A stretch of 64,000 bases of DNA from JAPOUP01 sp026708635 (GTDB taxonomy: Bacteria; Pseudomonadota; Alphaproteobacteria; Rhodobacterales; Rhodobacteraceae), in contig OZ241336.1 of NCBI GenBank assembly GCA_965200115.1, forward strand, positions 2,604,001 to 2,668,000, in the 5' to 3' direction. A program made the position numbers and the translations under genes. Positions 9,022 through 16,205 of this stretch are shown in pieces. The notes below the pieces were generated by a model. That model had not been told where the DNA came from and ran no database searches. It saw only the letters and a program-made list of their open reading frames with translations. Positions within the stretch are counted from its first letter, which is position 1. Each line of letters starts with the position of its first letter.

Positions 9022-9100
9022 TGCGCCTATTTCTGAAACTTGCGCATAGACTTGAATCCTGCGCATACAGAAACGATATATGCGTCTATTCTCTATGCGC
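9022..9100 (+). promoter_or_regulatory. Promoter with 19-nt-spaced TGCGCATA repeats upstream of the Fic gene
   Basis: Three direct repeats, TGCGCCTAT (9022), TGCGCATAG (9041) and TGCGCATAC (9060), lie exactly 19 nt apart. GCGCATAGA (9042-9050) also has a perfect inverted partner TCTATGCGC at 9092-9100. A plausible sigma-70 promoter (TTGAAT 9052-9057, 17-nt spacer, GATATA 9075-9080) is interleaved with the repeats, so a bound protein would block transcription. The winged-helix N-terminus of the Fic protein is an obvious candidate for an autoregulator. The repeats are seen; the function is inferred. Confidence 0.6.
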
Positions 9101-9113
9101 GAGCATCACGGCA

Positions 9114-10511
9114 ATGGCGAACAAATTATCGGAAGAAGCGCTCAAGGAGCTTCAGGATATCGTCGCTCATCACCCGGGCGGAATCGCAGCGCAGGATATC
9201 GCGCGGAACCTCTCGGCCGACATTCCCCGTCGCACACTCCAATATCGGTTGAAACAGCTCGTAAACAGCGGGCGGCTGCGGATGGTAGGAAGCGGTCGTT
9301 GGGCGAAGTACCGACCCGCGACAACTGACGCTCCCATCAGTGACGTTTCAAGTTGGCATGAAGACGGATACGGCCACCCGATAAAGCTATCCTATCAAGG
9401 TAGAGCGGTGCGCGACTACCTTCGGAAACCCGTCGCGGCGCGCGAACCCGTCGGCTACGACCGAAACTTCCTCGATCGATACGAGCCGAACTCAACGTTC
9501 TACCTTGATAACGCGGAGCGCGCGCGTCTGATGGACATCGGTAAGCCCCAAACGGCGGCGCAACCGGCTGGCACCTATGCCAGGCTCGTTCTCAACCGTT
9601 TGCTGATCGATCTTTCCTGGAACTCCAGCCGCCTTGAGGGCAACACCTATTCGTTGCTCGATACGCGGCGATTGATTGAATTTGGCCAGGAAGCGGTTGG
9701 CGGAAGTCAGATCGACGCGCAGATGATTCTCAACCACAAAGACGCGATCGAATTTCTTGTCGATGCAGCCGAGGATATCGACCTCAACAGATACACGCTG
9801 CTGAATCTGCATGCCCTTCTATCAAACAACCTGCTCTCGGATCCCTCCGCGTCCGGGCGCCTGCGCTTCATTGGCATTGGCATTGATCAGTCAGCGTTTC
9901 ATCCGCTCGAGGTTCCGCAACTGATCGAGGAATGCTTTGAACAGGCTTTACGGAAGGCCGCGGCGATCAAGGATCCATTCGAGCAGGCATTTTTCGTGAT
10001 GGTCCACTTTCCCTATCTCCAGCCGTTCGATGACGTGAACAAGAGGGTTTCGCGTCTTGCGGCCAATATTCCATTGATCCGCGATAACCTCGCGCCTTTG
10101 TCCTTTGCCGATGTCTCCCGGCGCGCTTACATTGATGCCGTTCTCGGGATATACGAACTCAACGATGTCTCGCTTCTCAGAGATGTCTTTTTCTGGGCTT
10201 ATCGGCGGTCAGCCGCAAAATACGCCGCGGTGCGGCAATCCCTTGGCGAGCCGGATCCGTTTCGACTCAAGTACCGCGCCGAAATACGTGAGATCGTCGC
10301 GATGTTGATACGCGCCAGGACTGGTCGAAAACAGGTTACCGCGGAAATCGCGCACTGGGCGGGAAGCAGGGTGGCGGCCCGGGATCGCGACAGGTTTGCC
10401 GAAGTCGTCGAGGAAGAGATTATCGGCCTGCACGAGGGCAATTTCGCCCGTTTCGGGGTGCGGCCGCCAGAATTCGCGTCATGGCGGGAAGTGTGGAGGC
10501 AAAATGACTGA
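9114..10511 (+). CDS. Fic-family protein with N-terminal winged helix and degenerate active-site motif
   Basis: About 465 residues. N-terminal helix-turn-helix/winged helix (about 1-65: LSEEALKELQDIVAHHPGG..AAQDIARNLS..RRTLQYRLKQLVNSGRL), then a Fic core. The inhibitory-helix motif (S/T)xxxE(G/N) is present as SSRLEGN. The catalytic loop, normally HPFxDGNGR, reads QPFDDVNKR: the catalytic histidine is Gln and GNG is VNK. The surroundings (HFPYL.., SRLAANIPLI) are well conserved, so this looks like a family feature, not decay. Canonical AMPylation is therefore unlikely. The start at ATG 9114 follows the operator; further upstream the frame stays open but does not look coding. The gene stands alone in an accessory stretch. 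Role could be regulatory or toxin-antitoxin-like; unproven. Confidence 0.85.
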   Translation: MANKLSEEALKELQDIVAHHPGGIAAQDIARNLSADIPRRTLQYRLKQLVNSGRLRMVGSGRWAKYRPATTDAPISDVSSWHEDGYGHPIKLSYQGRAVRDYLRKPVAAREPVGYDRNFLDRYEPNSTFYLDNAERARLMDIGKPQTAAQPAGTYARLVLNRLLIDLSWNSSRLEGNTYSLLDTRRLIEFGQEAVGGSQIDAQMILNHKDAIEFLVDAAEDIDLNRYTLLNLHALLSNNLLSDPSASGRLRFIGIGIDQSAFHPLEVPQLIEECFEQALRKAAAIKDPFEQAFFVMVHFPYLQPFDDVNKRVSRLAANIPLIRDNLAPLSFADVSRRAYIDAVLGIYELNDVSLLRDVFFWAYRRSAAKYAAVRQSLGEPDPFRLKYRAEIREIVAMLIRARTGRKQVTAEIAHWAGSRVAARDRDRFAEVVEEEIIGLHEGNFARFGVRPPEFASWREVWRQND

Positions 10512-10637
10512 AAATACCCATCCGACAGTCGCCGATGAATCCGCTCAACCCTCCGCCCATCTATCTTGCGCTTCCAACACGCAGCGCATTGACGTATCAA
10601 TCCCGCACGAAGGCGTAGGAATCGATCTGACAGCAGG

Positions 10638-11414
10638 ATGATACCCGTATTCGTTCTGTCCCTTCCCGACTGCCACGACCGCCGCGCAAGGGTTTCGGCG
10701 GCGCTGGACGGTCTCGGCCTGCCGTTCGAGTTCGTTGACGCGGTGGACGGGCGGAGGGACCTGCCGCCGGAACGCGAGAGCGAGATCGACAGGACGGAAG
10801 CCCTGAGGAAGGGCAACATCCTGACGGACGCCGAGTTTGCCTGCGCCCTGTCCCACATCGACGTCTACCGCAGGATCGTCTCAAGGAACATCGACCACGC
10901 ACTGGTGCTGGAGGACGACGCCATTCCCCAGCCGGATCTGGTCCCATACCTCGCGGGAAAGCACTACGAGGGTGCGTCATTGACGCAGCTCGGTCAATCC
11001 AAGCGGAAAATATACGTGGGAAGATCAGGCGCGAGGACCATTTTCGACGATTACAGGTCATATCCGCAAGCATATGGGGTTAGTATCAGGGGAGCTTACG
11101 GCTATGTCATATCGTATCACGCCGCGAGCCATTTTATCGAAAACGCCCTGCCCGTTACCTGCGCAGCTGATTGGCCGGACTGCGTTGATACCCTGATCGC
11201 CAGCCGTCAATTCCGTCTTGCCCATCCCTTTCTGGTGCTGCACGAAGACCATGGAACGTCGTTGATCGACCGGGAGGGAAGAAAGTGGATCAAGGAGAGA
11301 CGGCGGTTTCTCGGCGTTTACGTTCCGCCCTTCCGGAAGACGGTGGATGCCTGGAAACGCGCTCCGATGAAACTTCTCTGCAAGCGCCTGCGCGCGGGCG
11401 GGGGACGGCAATGA
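10638..11414 (+). CDS. Glycosyltransferase family 25 (LPS/surface glycan)
   Basis: 258 residues. Begins IPVFVLSLPDCHDRRARV, the usual GT25 opening (VIxLxxRxDR), followed by FEFVDAVDG, a conserved GCxLSH-like segment (FACALSHIDVYRRI) and the VLEDDA motif carrying the D-x-D-type nucleotide-sugar/metal site. GT25 enzymes add galactose or glucose to lipooligosaccharide cores in other bacteria. Its last bases overlap the ATG of the FkbM gene (ATGA), so the two are translationally coupled and probably modify the same surface polymer. Acceptor and sugar cannot be read from the sequence. Confidence 0.9.
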   Translation: MIPVFVLSLPDCHDRRARVSAALDGLGLPFEFVDAVDGRRDLPPERESEIDRTEALRKGNILTDAEFACALSHIDVYRRIVSRNIDHALVLEDDAIPQPDLVPYLAGKHYEGASLTQLGQSKRKIYVGRSGARTIFDDYRSYPQAYGVSIRGAYGYVISYHAASHFIENALPVTCAADWPDCVDTLIASRQFRLAHPFLVLHEDHGTSLIDREGRKWIKERRRFLGVYVPPFRKTVDAWKRAPMKLLCKRLRAGGGRQ

Positions 11415-12520
11415 AACGTCTCTGGGCGTGGCTATGGCGAAAGGCCGGAAAGAGGGTGTCGTATGGCCATGACTTCGGGACCGGCGTCCGAGCGGTATTT
11501 CTCGGGGATTTCGTATCGGGTCAGGTCATTCGGCACGGCTATTACGAGAGGCGGGAGCTCGAGACTCTTGCGCGCTCCGTCTTCGCCAATTCGGCCTCCA
11601 AGTCCACGGCGCTGGATATCGGGGCGAACATCGGCAACCACGCCGCATTTCTCTCGAACCATTTCGACAGGGTGATCGCGTTCGAACCCAACCCGATGGT
11701 CGCGTGCCTGCTGAAAGCCAACGCGATGGCACTTGGGGGGGGGGGGGGGGGAGCATTCGAGGTTGTCGAGACGGGTCTGTCCGATTCAAGCGCGACGCTC
11801 AATTTCTCGGTCAACGAAAGGAATCTCGGAGGCTCTTCGGTCGTGGAGGAGGCCACCGGATCGACGATTGACGTCACGTCGCTTGATTCGCTGGCCGAGC
11901 CTCTCGGTATCCGGAACGTCAGCTTCGTCAAGATCGACGTCGAGGGACATGAGGCGAGAGTGCTGGGCGGCGGGCGGAAACTCTTTTCGGAGTCCCGGCC
12001 CGTCATCGCAATGGAGGCGCACTACGAAAACGACCCCGATCCGCCCGCCCTGGCCCTATTTCATGAGTTCGGATACCGTCACTATTACCGTTTTACCGAA
12101 CGGCCGACCGTTTGGGGGAAATACCTGGGCCGGCCTCCAAAACCGTTCAGAAGATATCTGCCCCTGTTGCTTGAGGAAACCCAGCCCCGGCGCCACTCCG
12201 AAGCGCAACGCCCGGCCCTTTCCGGAGCGAGGGCGGAGCCCGAGCGGAGGGAAGGGCCGGGCGTTGCGCTTTTCGCGCCCTCCGACCCCCCCGATTCCGC
12301 ACGGAAACGGCTCGGTCCCTTTGGATCCGAGCCTAACCGGCCCCTCCGGGCGGCGCAAGGCATGCCTGCGGGCGCGCCGGGGACGGCCCGCGGCGCGTGG
12401 AGGGCGATCCGCCCGGGGCTTTCCCTCAGGGAGGCCGCGCCCGAAGGAACGCCTCCGCCGGCGTCAGGTAGCCCAGCGCCTTCCTGGGACGCGCGTTCAG
12501 GCGGTCCTGGACGGCCCTGA
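11411..12520 (+). CDS. FkbM-family methyltransferase, phase-variable, 3' end interrupted by IS30
   Basis: Starts at ATG 11411, overlapping the GT25 stop. Motif I is ALDIGANIGNHAAFLSNHF, then VIAFEPNP, and later SFVKIDVEGHEARVLGG, all diagnostic for FkbM methyltransferases that often O-methylate glycans. A run of 17 G (11735-11751) encodes six glycines; as sequenced it is in frame. After residues PLLLEETQ (12184) the gene runs into the IS30 element, so the C-terminus to 12520 is IS-derived and foreign. The native end survives beyond the IS at 13506-13574. The catalytic core is complete, so the altered protein might still work. The predicted hairpin inside the IS may stop its transcription. Confidence 0.85.
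   Translation: MKRLWAWLWRKAGKRVSYGHDFGTGVRAVFLGDFVSGQVIRHGYYERRELETLARSVFANSASKSTALDIGANIGNHAAFLSNHFDRVIAFEPNPMVACLLKANAMALGGGGGGAFEVVETGLSDSSATLNFSVNERNLGGSSVVEEATGSTIDVTSLDSLAEPLGIRNVSFVKIDVEGHEARVLGGGRKLFSESRPVIAMEAHYENDPDPPALALFHEFGYRHYYRFTERPTVWGKYLGRPPKPFRRYLPLLLEETQPRRHSEAQRPALSGARAEPERREGPGVALFAPSDPPDSARKRLGPFGSEPNRPLRAAQGMPAGAPGTARGAWRAIRPGLSLREAAPEGTPPPASGSPAPSWDARSGGPGRP
11735..11751 (+). repeat. Homopolymer G(17) inside FkbM coding sequence
   Basis: Seventeen consecutive G. Runs this long are unstable by slipped-strand mispairing and each single-base change shifts the reading frame. At 17 G the frame is open on both sides (MALGGGGGGAFEVVE), i.e. ON as assembled. Homopolymer length may also be mis-called by the assembly. 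Confidence 0.95.
12182..12184. repeat. Left target-site duplication CAG of IS30 copy 1 (partner at 13506-13508)
   Basis: CAG occurs directly before the element (12182-12184) and directly after it (13506-13508). Deleting the element plus one CAG restores a continuous FkbM reading frame, so this is the 3-bp duplication made on insertion. Confidence 0.8.
12201..12271. terminator. Strong hairpin within IS30 copy 1
   Basis: A perfect 20-bp inverted repeat (12201-12220 with 12252-12271), 31-nt loop, GC-rich, followed on the plus strand by TTTT. It would act as a terminator for transcription entering from the FkbM side, and lies just beyond the transposase stop, so it may also insulate the element. 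Confidence 0.55.
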
Positions 12521-13385
12521 CGTCGGCGTCCGTCACCTTGCGGAAGTCCGTTCCCTTGGGCAGGTACCCCCGCACCAGGCCGTTGGTGTGCTCGTTCAGC
12601 CCGCGCTCCCACGAGTGGTAGGGCCGCGCGAAGAAGAAGTCCGCGCCCAGCGCCCTGGACACCCGCGCGTGGTCCGCGAACTCCTTGCCGTTGTCTACCG
12701 TGACCGTGTGGACGGGGAGGGATCCCAGCATGCCGGTCATGGCGGCCCCGACCGCGGCCGCGGTCTTCCTGTCGAGCCTCCGCAGGAGCGCGTACTTCGA
12801 CGCCCTGTCCACCAGCGACACCACGGCCCCGCTGTGGCCCGCGCCCACGATCGTGTCGGCCTCCCAGTCACCGACCCGCGCCTTCGCCTCCACCAGCGCC
12901 GGACGCTCGGAGATGTCCACCCGGCCCGGGATGTGGCCCCGGCCCGCGTGGGCCCCGCCCTTCCGGTTCGGCCTCTTTCCCCGGCGGCGCAGATGCCGCC
13001 AGAGCCGGCCACCGGCCCTGCGGTCGGCGTGGACGTGCCGGTAGATCCACTGACGGCCCGCCATCGGATGGCCCTCCTTCCGGAGGCGACCGGAGATCTG
13101 CTCCGGGCTCCAGCCCTCCGCGAGCCGCTCCTCCACCATGCGCCACAGATCGGGCGTCATCCTGCGCGGGACCGACGAGGCCGCGCTGCGGCGCCCCTCG
13201 GCCTTCCCCTGCGCCTGCCCGTGGCGGTAGCCGCGCTTTCCCGAGTTCCGGCGCACCTCGCGCCAGACCGTCGTCCGGTCACGCCCCAGCTGGCGGGCGA
13301 TCGCCCCGTTCGAATGCCCGCTTTTCCTCAGGGCGTGGATCTGGCATCTCTCGGCATAGGTCAGGTGGCGGTAGCCCTCGGGCAT
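12426..13385 (-). CDS. IS30-family transposase
   Basis: 319 residues. N-terminal helix-turn-helix (YRHLTYAERCQIHALRKSGHS..GAIARQLGRDRTTVWREVRRN) typical of IS30, then the DDE catalytic core: D in VGDWEADTIVG, D in VTVDNGKEFADH, and E in SWERGLNEHTNGLVRGYLPK. C-terminal LNARPRKALGYLTPAEAF is the usual IS30 ending. The frame is intact, so the element may be active. Confidence 0.96.
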   Translation of the reverse strand: MPEGYRHLTYAERCQIHALRKSGHSNGAIARQLGRDRTTVWREVRRNSGKRGYRHGQAQGKAEGRRSAASSVPRRMTPDLWRMVEERLAEGWSPEQISGRLRKEGHPMAGRQWIYRHVHADRRAGGRLWRHLRRRGKRPNRKGGAHAGRGHIPGRVDISERPALVEAKARVGDWEADTIVGAGHSGAVVSLVDRASKYALLRRLDRKTAAAVGAAMTGMLGSLPVHTVTVDNGKEFADHARVSRALGADFFFARPYHSWERGLNEHTNGLVRGYLPKGTDFRKVTDADVRAVQDRLNARPRKALGYLTPAEAFLRARPP

Positions 13386-13505
13386 GGCGGTCTCCCAGTC
13401 TGAACACCGGGACTGTCACCGCCATCCGGCCGATTCGCAACATCATGCGTTGCCTCAGCTAGCATTCACCCACATCGGGTGTTGCACCTCACTGTGGAAC
13501 GGGGG

Positions 13506-13574
13506 CAGGATATCGCCCTGACGAATCATAATTTACTAATCGCGTCCCGTGATCCGATCGAATCGTGTAACTAG
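13506..13574 (+). pseudogene. Detached 3' end of the FkbM methyltransferase gene
   Basis: If the IS and one CAG are removed, the FkbM frame continues from ..LEETQ into DIALTNHNLLIASRDP and stops at TAG 13572-13574, 21 residues later. The restored C-terminus is the right length and character for the family, so this segment is the severed end. Confidence 0.75.
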
Positions 13575-13602
13575 GGTCTTCCGTAATGTGAGCCGGAATC
13601 AG

Positions 13603-14562
13603 ATGATGATAGGACGGGAAAGCGAGGCCATAAAGGTCGTCTACGGCATTGACCGGAACTATCTGGTTCCGGCGGCCGTCTCGATACATTCCCTGTGCGA
13701 GCGCGCGTCCGCGCCGCTTGAGATCGTCGTTTACGGGGACGGACTTGAACCGTCGGACCATGAAACCCTGCTGAAGGTGGGCGAGGCGTTTGGCGCGGCC
13801 GTCGACTTACGCGGGTACGATCCCCCCCCCCCCGCGTCAAGGACTTCAGCGCCCCGGTGGCCAGCTATCGTCACGCTTCCGCTGGAACTGCCGTGGCTGG
13901 TGGAGGGGCGGTGCCTGTTCATCGACGCCGACACACTGGTTGCGGGAGACGTAAGCGAGATCATGGCCATCGACTTGGAGGGCATGCCGCTAGGGGCCTG
14001 TATGGATCCGTATTTTGACGGGTCATTAAATCTGGCGACTGCGCGGAGGCGGTTAATCCAAACACGACCGTCGGACGTGCTACGGCCTAAGCGTTCGCGG
14101 CGACGGAGAGAATCCGAGCTTCGCCGGGTTTTAAGCATGGGACTCCGCCTCGGTGACGTCTATTTTAACTCCGGCGTGCTCATAATGGAATGCGACGCGA
14201 TCCGCCCGCTCGTTCCCCAACTTCCGTGGGGGCTGCCGCTCAATCACTTTGGTGGGATAGAACCTTATAAGGAGCACTTCCCGGATCAGGATCGACTCAA
14301 CGAGTTCTTCGCCGGTCGCTGGCATAAACTGCCCATGCGCTGGAACCTGAAACCGATGGTCCAGACCTCGCGTTTGCCCGAAAACGACCGCCGGGAACTT
14401 GACGAAGCGCTATCGGAACCGGGCATCTGGCACTTTCTGGGGCCCCAAAAGCCATGGAACCGGTCACTGAAATCGCGCCTGAGGCAGCGCCACCCCGCTT
14501 TCCGGGCCTGGCACGACACCTACGGGAAAATCCGGAATCTCTGTGGCCTTGAGGATATATGA
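13603..14562 (+). CDS. Glycosyltransferase family 8-like protein with C(12) tract
   Basis: About 319 residues. VVYGIDRNYLVPAAVSIHSL is the GT8 opening, RCLFIDADTLVAGDVSEI carries the DxD metal site, and VYFNSGVLIMECDAIR, DQDRLNEFFAGRWHKLPMRWN and WHFLGPQKPW follow in the usual order. Start uncertain: ATG 13603 chosen; GTG 13588 or 13549 also in frame. A 12-C run (13822-13833) lies before the DxD region. The 45 bp after it looks more native in another frame (VKDFSAPVASYRHAS, with higher GC at third positions), suggesting that tract length plus a small deletion have altered about 20 residues. Same glycan cluster as GT25 and FkbM. Confidence 0.8.
   Translation: MMIGRESEAIKVVYGIDRNYLVPAAVSIHSLCERASAPLEIVVYGDGLEPSDHETLLKVGEAFGAAVDLRGYDPPPPASRTSAPRWPAIVTLPLELPWLVEGRCLFIDADTLVAGDVSEIMAIDLEGMPLGACMDPYFDGSLNLATARRRLIQTRPSDVLRPKRSRRRRESELRRVLSMGLRLGDVYFNSGVLIMECDAIRPLVPQLPWGLPLNHFGGIEPYKEHFPDQDRLNEFFAGRWHKLPMRWNLKPMVQTSRLPENDRRELDEALSEPGIWHFLGPQKPWNRSLKSRLRQRHPAFRAWHDTYGKIRNLCGLEDI
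13822..13833 (+). repeat. Homopolymer C(12) inside GT8 gene
   Basis: Twelve C encoding four prolines in the present frame. Full-length translation is open at 12 C. At 10 or 13 C the frame gives a family-like segment right after the tract but then terminates after roughly 60 codons. Second long homopolymer in the same glycan cluster. Confidence 0.93.
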
Positions 14563-14673
14563 GGCGCGTGAACGCTCGCGGAAAGGCGCTCCTGTAAAAT
14601 CGCCGCTGGTGGCTTCCATCTTTCCCGATATCACATGAGAGTTCCCGCAAAACAAATGCACAGGGCAGAAACG

Positions 14674-14803
14674 ATGGAGGATATATGCAGTATTTTCAAT
14701 GGGATTGGCGTCAACAAACGCAGCGACGCAAAAAGCAAATCTCTATGAGATGCTTATGATCGCGTTCCTTCGTTTCCTTTCCGGCGGGCGGAACTGCGGG
14801 TAA
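14674..14803 (+). pseudogene. N-terminal relic of an ISAs1-type transposase
   Basis: Reads MEDICSIFNGIGVNKRSDAK from ATG 14674, hits a stop, and after a one-base frame change continues LYEMLMIAFLRFLSGGRNCG to a stop at 14801-14803. This layout (short N-terminus, then hSLYEMLhhALLxxLxGGxxC) resembles the start of ISAs1/H-repeat transposases. No downstream DDE region remains. Recognition is by eye; moderate confidence. The rest of the 14563-14916 gap shows nothing. Confidence 0.45.
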
Positions 14804-14916
14804 GGATAGTCAATGACGGCGCTCCCCATGCAAGCGCGTTTGGCCACGGCGGAGACAGGACGATCCTGAAGTGCGGAATGCCGAGCCGAATATGCAGCAC
14901 GCCCGGGTAAATCTCC

Positions 14917-16122
14917 CTAAGCCCGCAGTAGGGGTTTCAGATCAGCATCCGGATCCGAGACCACCGCAGGATCAGGCGACTTCCCCATTTCAAGCAGCCG
15001 CTTTCCTATCATGTAGGCCCGGGCGTCGTTCACCGAATCGACGGCCAGCAAACTCCCTCCAGCGTAATACCAGAACGAGACACGGTCACCACCGCCCCGG
15101 GTGACCAGCCGGTCATAACCGGTTCCGAGCCCGGCGATCTGCAGCTTGCAGTCGTACTGGTCTGACCAGAACCAGGGCTGTGGAATATAATCCTCCTCGG
15201 CGCCAAGCATATTCGCGGCCACGCATTCCGCTTGATCTATTGCGTTCTGAACGCTTTCAAGACGGATCCGCCTGCCCCTGTAGGGAAACGAAGCGCAGTC
15301 ACCCGCAGCCCAGATCGACGGATCCGAGGTGCGGCCCTTAATGTCCGTCCTGATGCCATTCTCGATCTCAAGACCCGCCGCTTCGGCCAGTCCCGTCTCC
15401 GGCGTGACCCCGATGCCAACGATCACCACGTCAGTCTCAAGCTCGGTTCCATCGGAAAGCACGGCACCCGTCACATGGCTTTCTCCGACCAGGCGCTTCA
15501 GCGACACGCCCTCGCGGATATCGACGCCATGACGCACATGGAGCTTACGGAAATAATCCGAGGTCTCCGGTGCCGCGACCCGTTGCAGAATCCGCTCGGC
15601 CGCCTCTATCAAGGTAACCTTCATGCCGCTGGTCGCCGCCACCGCCGCGGCCTCAAGTCCGATATATCCACCCCCGACGATCAGCGCCCGCGCGCCCTCG
15701 GCAAAGGCCGGGGCCATCGCATCAACGTCGGCGAGCGTGCGCACCGTATGGACGCCTTCCAGCGTCCCCCCGATCGACCCGGGCAACGTGCGCGGCACGG
15801 CACCGGTGCACAGCGCAAGCCGGTCATAGGAAATCGTCCGTCCGTCAACCGATATCCGCCTTCCCACCCGGTCGATGGAAACGACCGTGCAGGAGGTCAG
15901 AAGCTCTATTCCATTCTCGGCGTAGTAGCTTTCAGGCCGCAGATAGAGACGCTCCAGTACCATCTCGCCCAGAAGATATTTCTTGGACAGTGGAGGGCGT
16001 TGATATGGCGCGACCGGCTCCCGACCGACAAGCGTCAGGCTCCCGTCATGGCCAAGGCTGCGCAGCCGTGCCGCGAGGGACGCCCCGGCCTGTCCGGCAC
16101 CGATGACAACAATGTCGCACAC
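14917..16122 (-). CDS. FAD/NAD(P)H-dependent ferredoxin (rubredoxin-type) reductase
   Basis: About 401 residues. First Rossmann motif CDIVVIGAGQAGASLAARLR for FAD, YQRPPLSKKYLLGEM as in putidaredoxin/rhodocoxin reductases, second Rossmann motif ALIVGGGYIGLEAAAVA for NAD(P)H, and IWAAGDCASFP near the flavin. Supplies electrons to a small ferredoxin, commonly for cytochrome P450 systems; a P450 gene lies about 22 kb away, which is only suggestive. Start placed at GTG 16122 with GGGAG 8 nt upstream; the frame is open to 16212 but that extension looks non-coding. Divergent from the peroxiredoxin gene. Confidence 0.9.
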   Translation of the reverse strand: MCDIVVIGAGQAGASLAARLRSLGHDGSLTLVGREPVAPYQRPPLSKKYLLGEMVLERLYLRPESYYAENGIELLTSCTVVSIDRVGRRISVDGRTISYDRLALCTGAVPRTLPGSIGGTLEGVHTVRTLADVDAMAPAFAEGARALIVGGGYIGLEAAAVAATSGMKVTLIEAAERILQRVAAPETSDYFRKLHVRHGVDIREGVSLKRLVGESHVTGAVLSDGTELETDVVIVGIGVTPETGLAEAAGLEIENGIRTDIKGRTSDPSIWAAGDCASFPYRGRRIRLESVQNAIDQAECVAANMLGAEEDYIPQPWFWSDQYDCKLQIAGLGTGYDRLVTRGGGDRVSFWYYAGGSLLAVDSVNDARAYMIGKRLLEMGKSPDPAVVSDPDADLKPLLRA

Positions 16123-16205
16123 CCTTTTGGCTCCCGCACTGGTTTCCCACCTGAATTTCCCTATATCGTGGAGATGACGGAACGCAACTCGCGAAAGGGA
16201 CCGGT

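Larger units (their letters stand above)
12185..13505 (-). mobile_element. IS30-family insertion sequence, copy 1 (1321 bp)
   Basis: Boundaries come from comparing the two copies: both share CCCCGGCGCC..GTGGAACGGGGG and diverge immediately outside. Imperfect terminal inverted repeats are visible over about 26 bp (left GGCGCCACTCCGAAGCGCAA; right, read inward, CGTTCCACAGTGAGGTGCAA, both then continuing xCCCG). It carries one transposase gene on the minus strand and a strong internal hairpin near the left end. Flanked by CAG duplications. Appears identical in sequence to copy 2, so recently moved. Confidence 0.92.

Noticed and set aside
11733..13403. A 556-codon plus-strand open frame across the FkbM end and IS30 copy 1 (and a 407-codon equivalent at 25485-26708)
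   Set aside because: Antisense to the IS30 transposase and the same in both copies; its composition (Arg/Pro/Gly-rich) is typical of a shadow frame.
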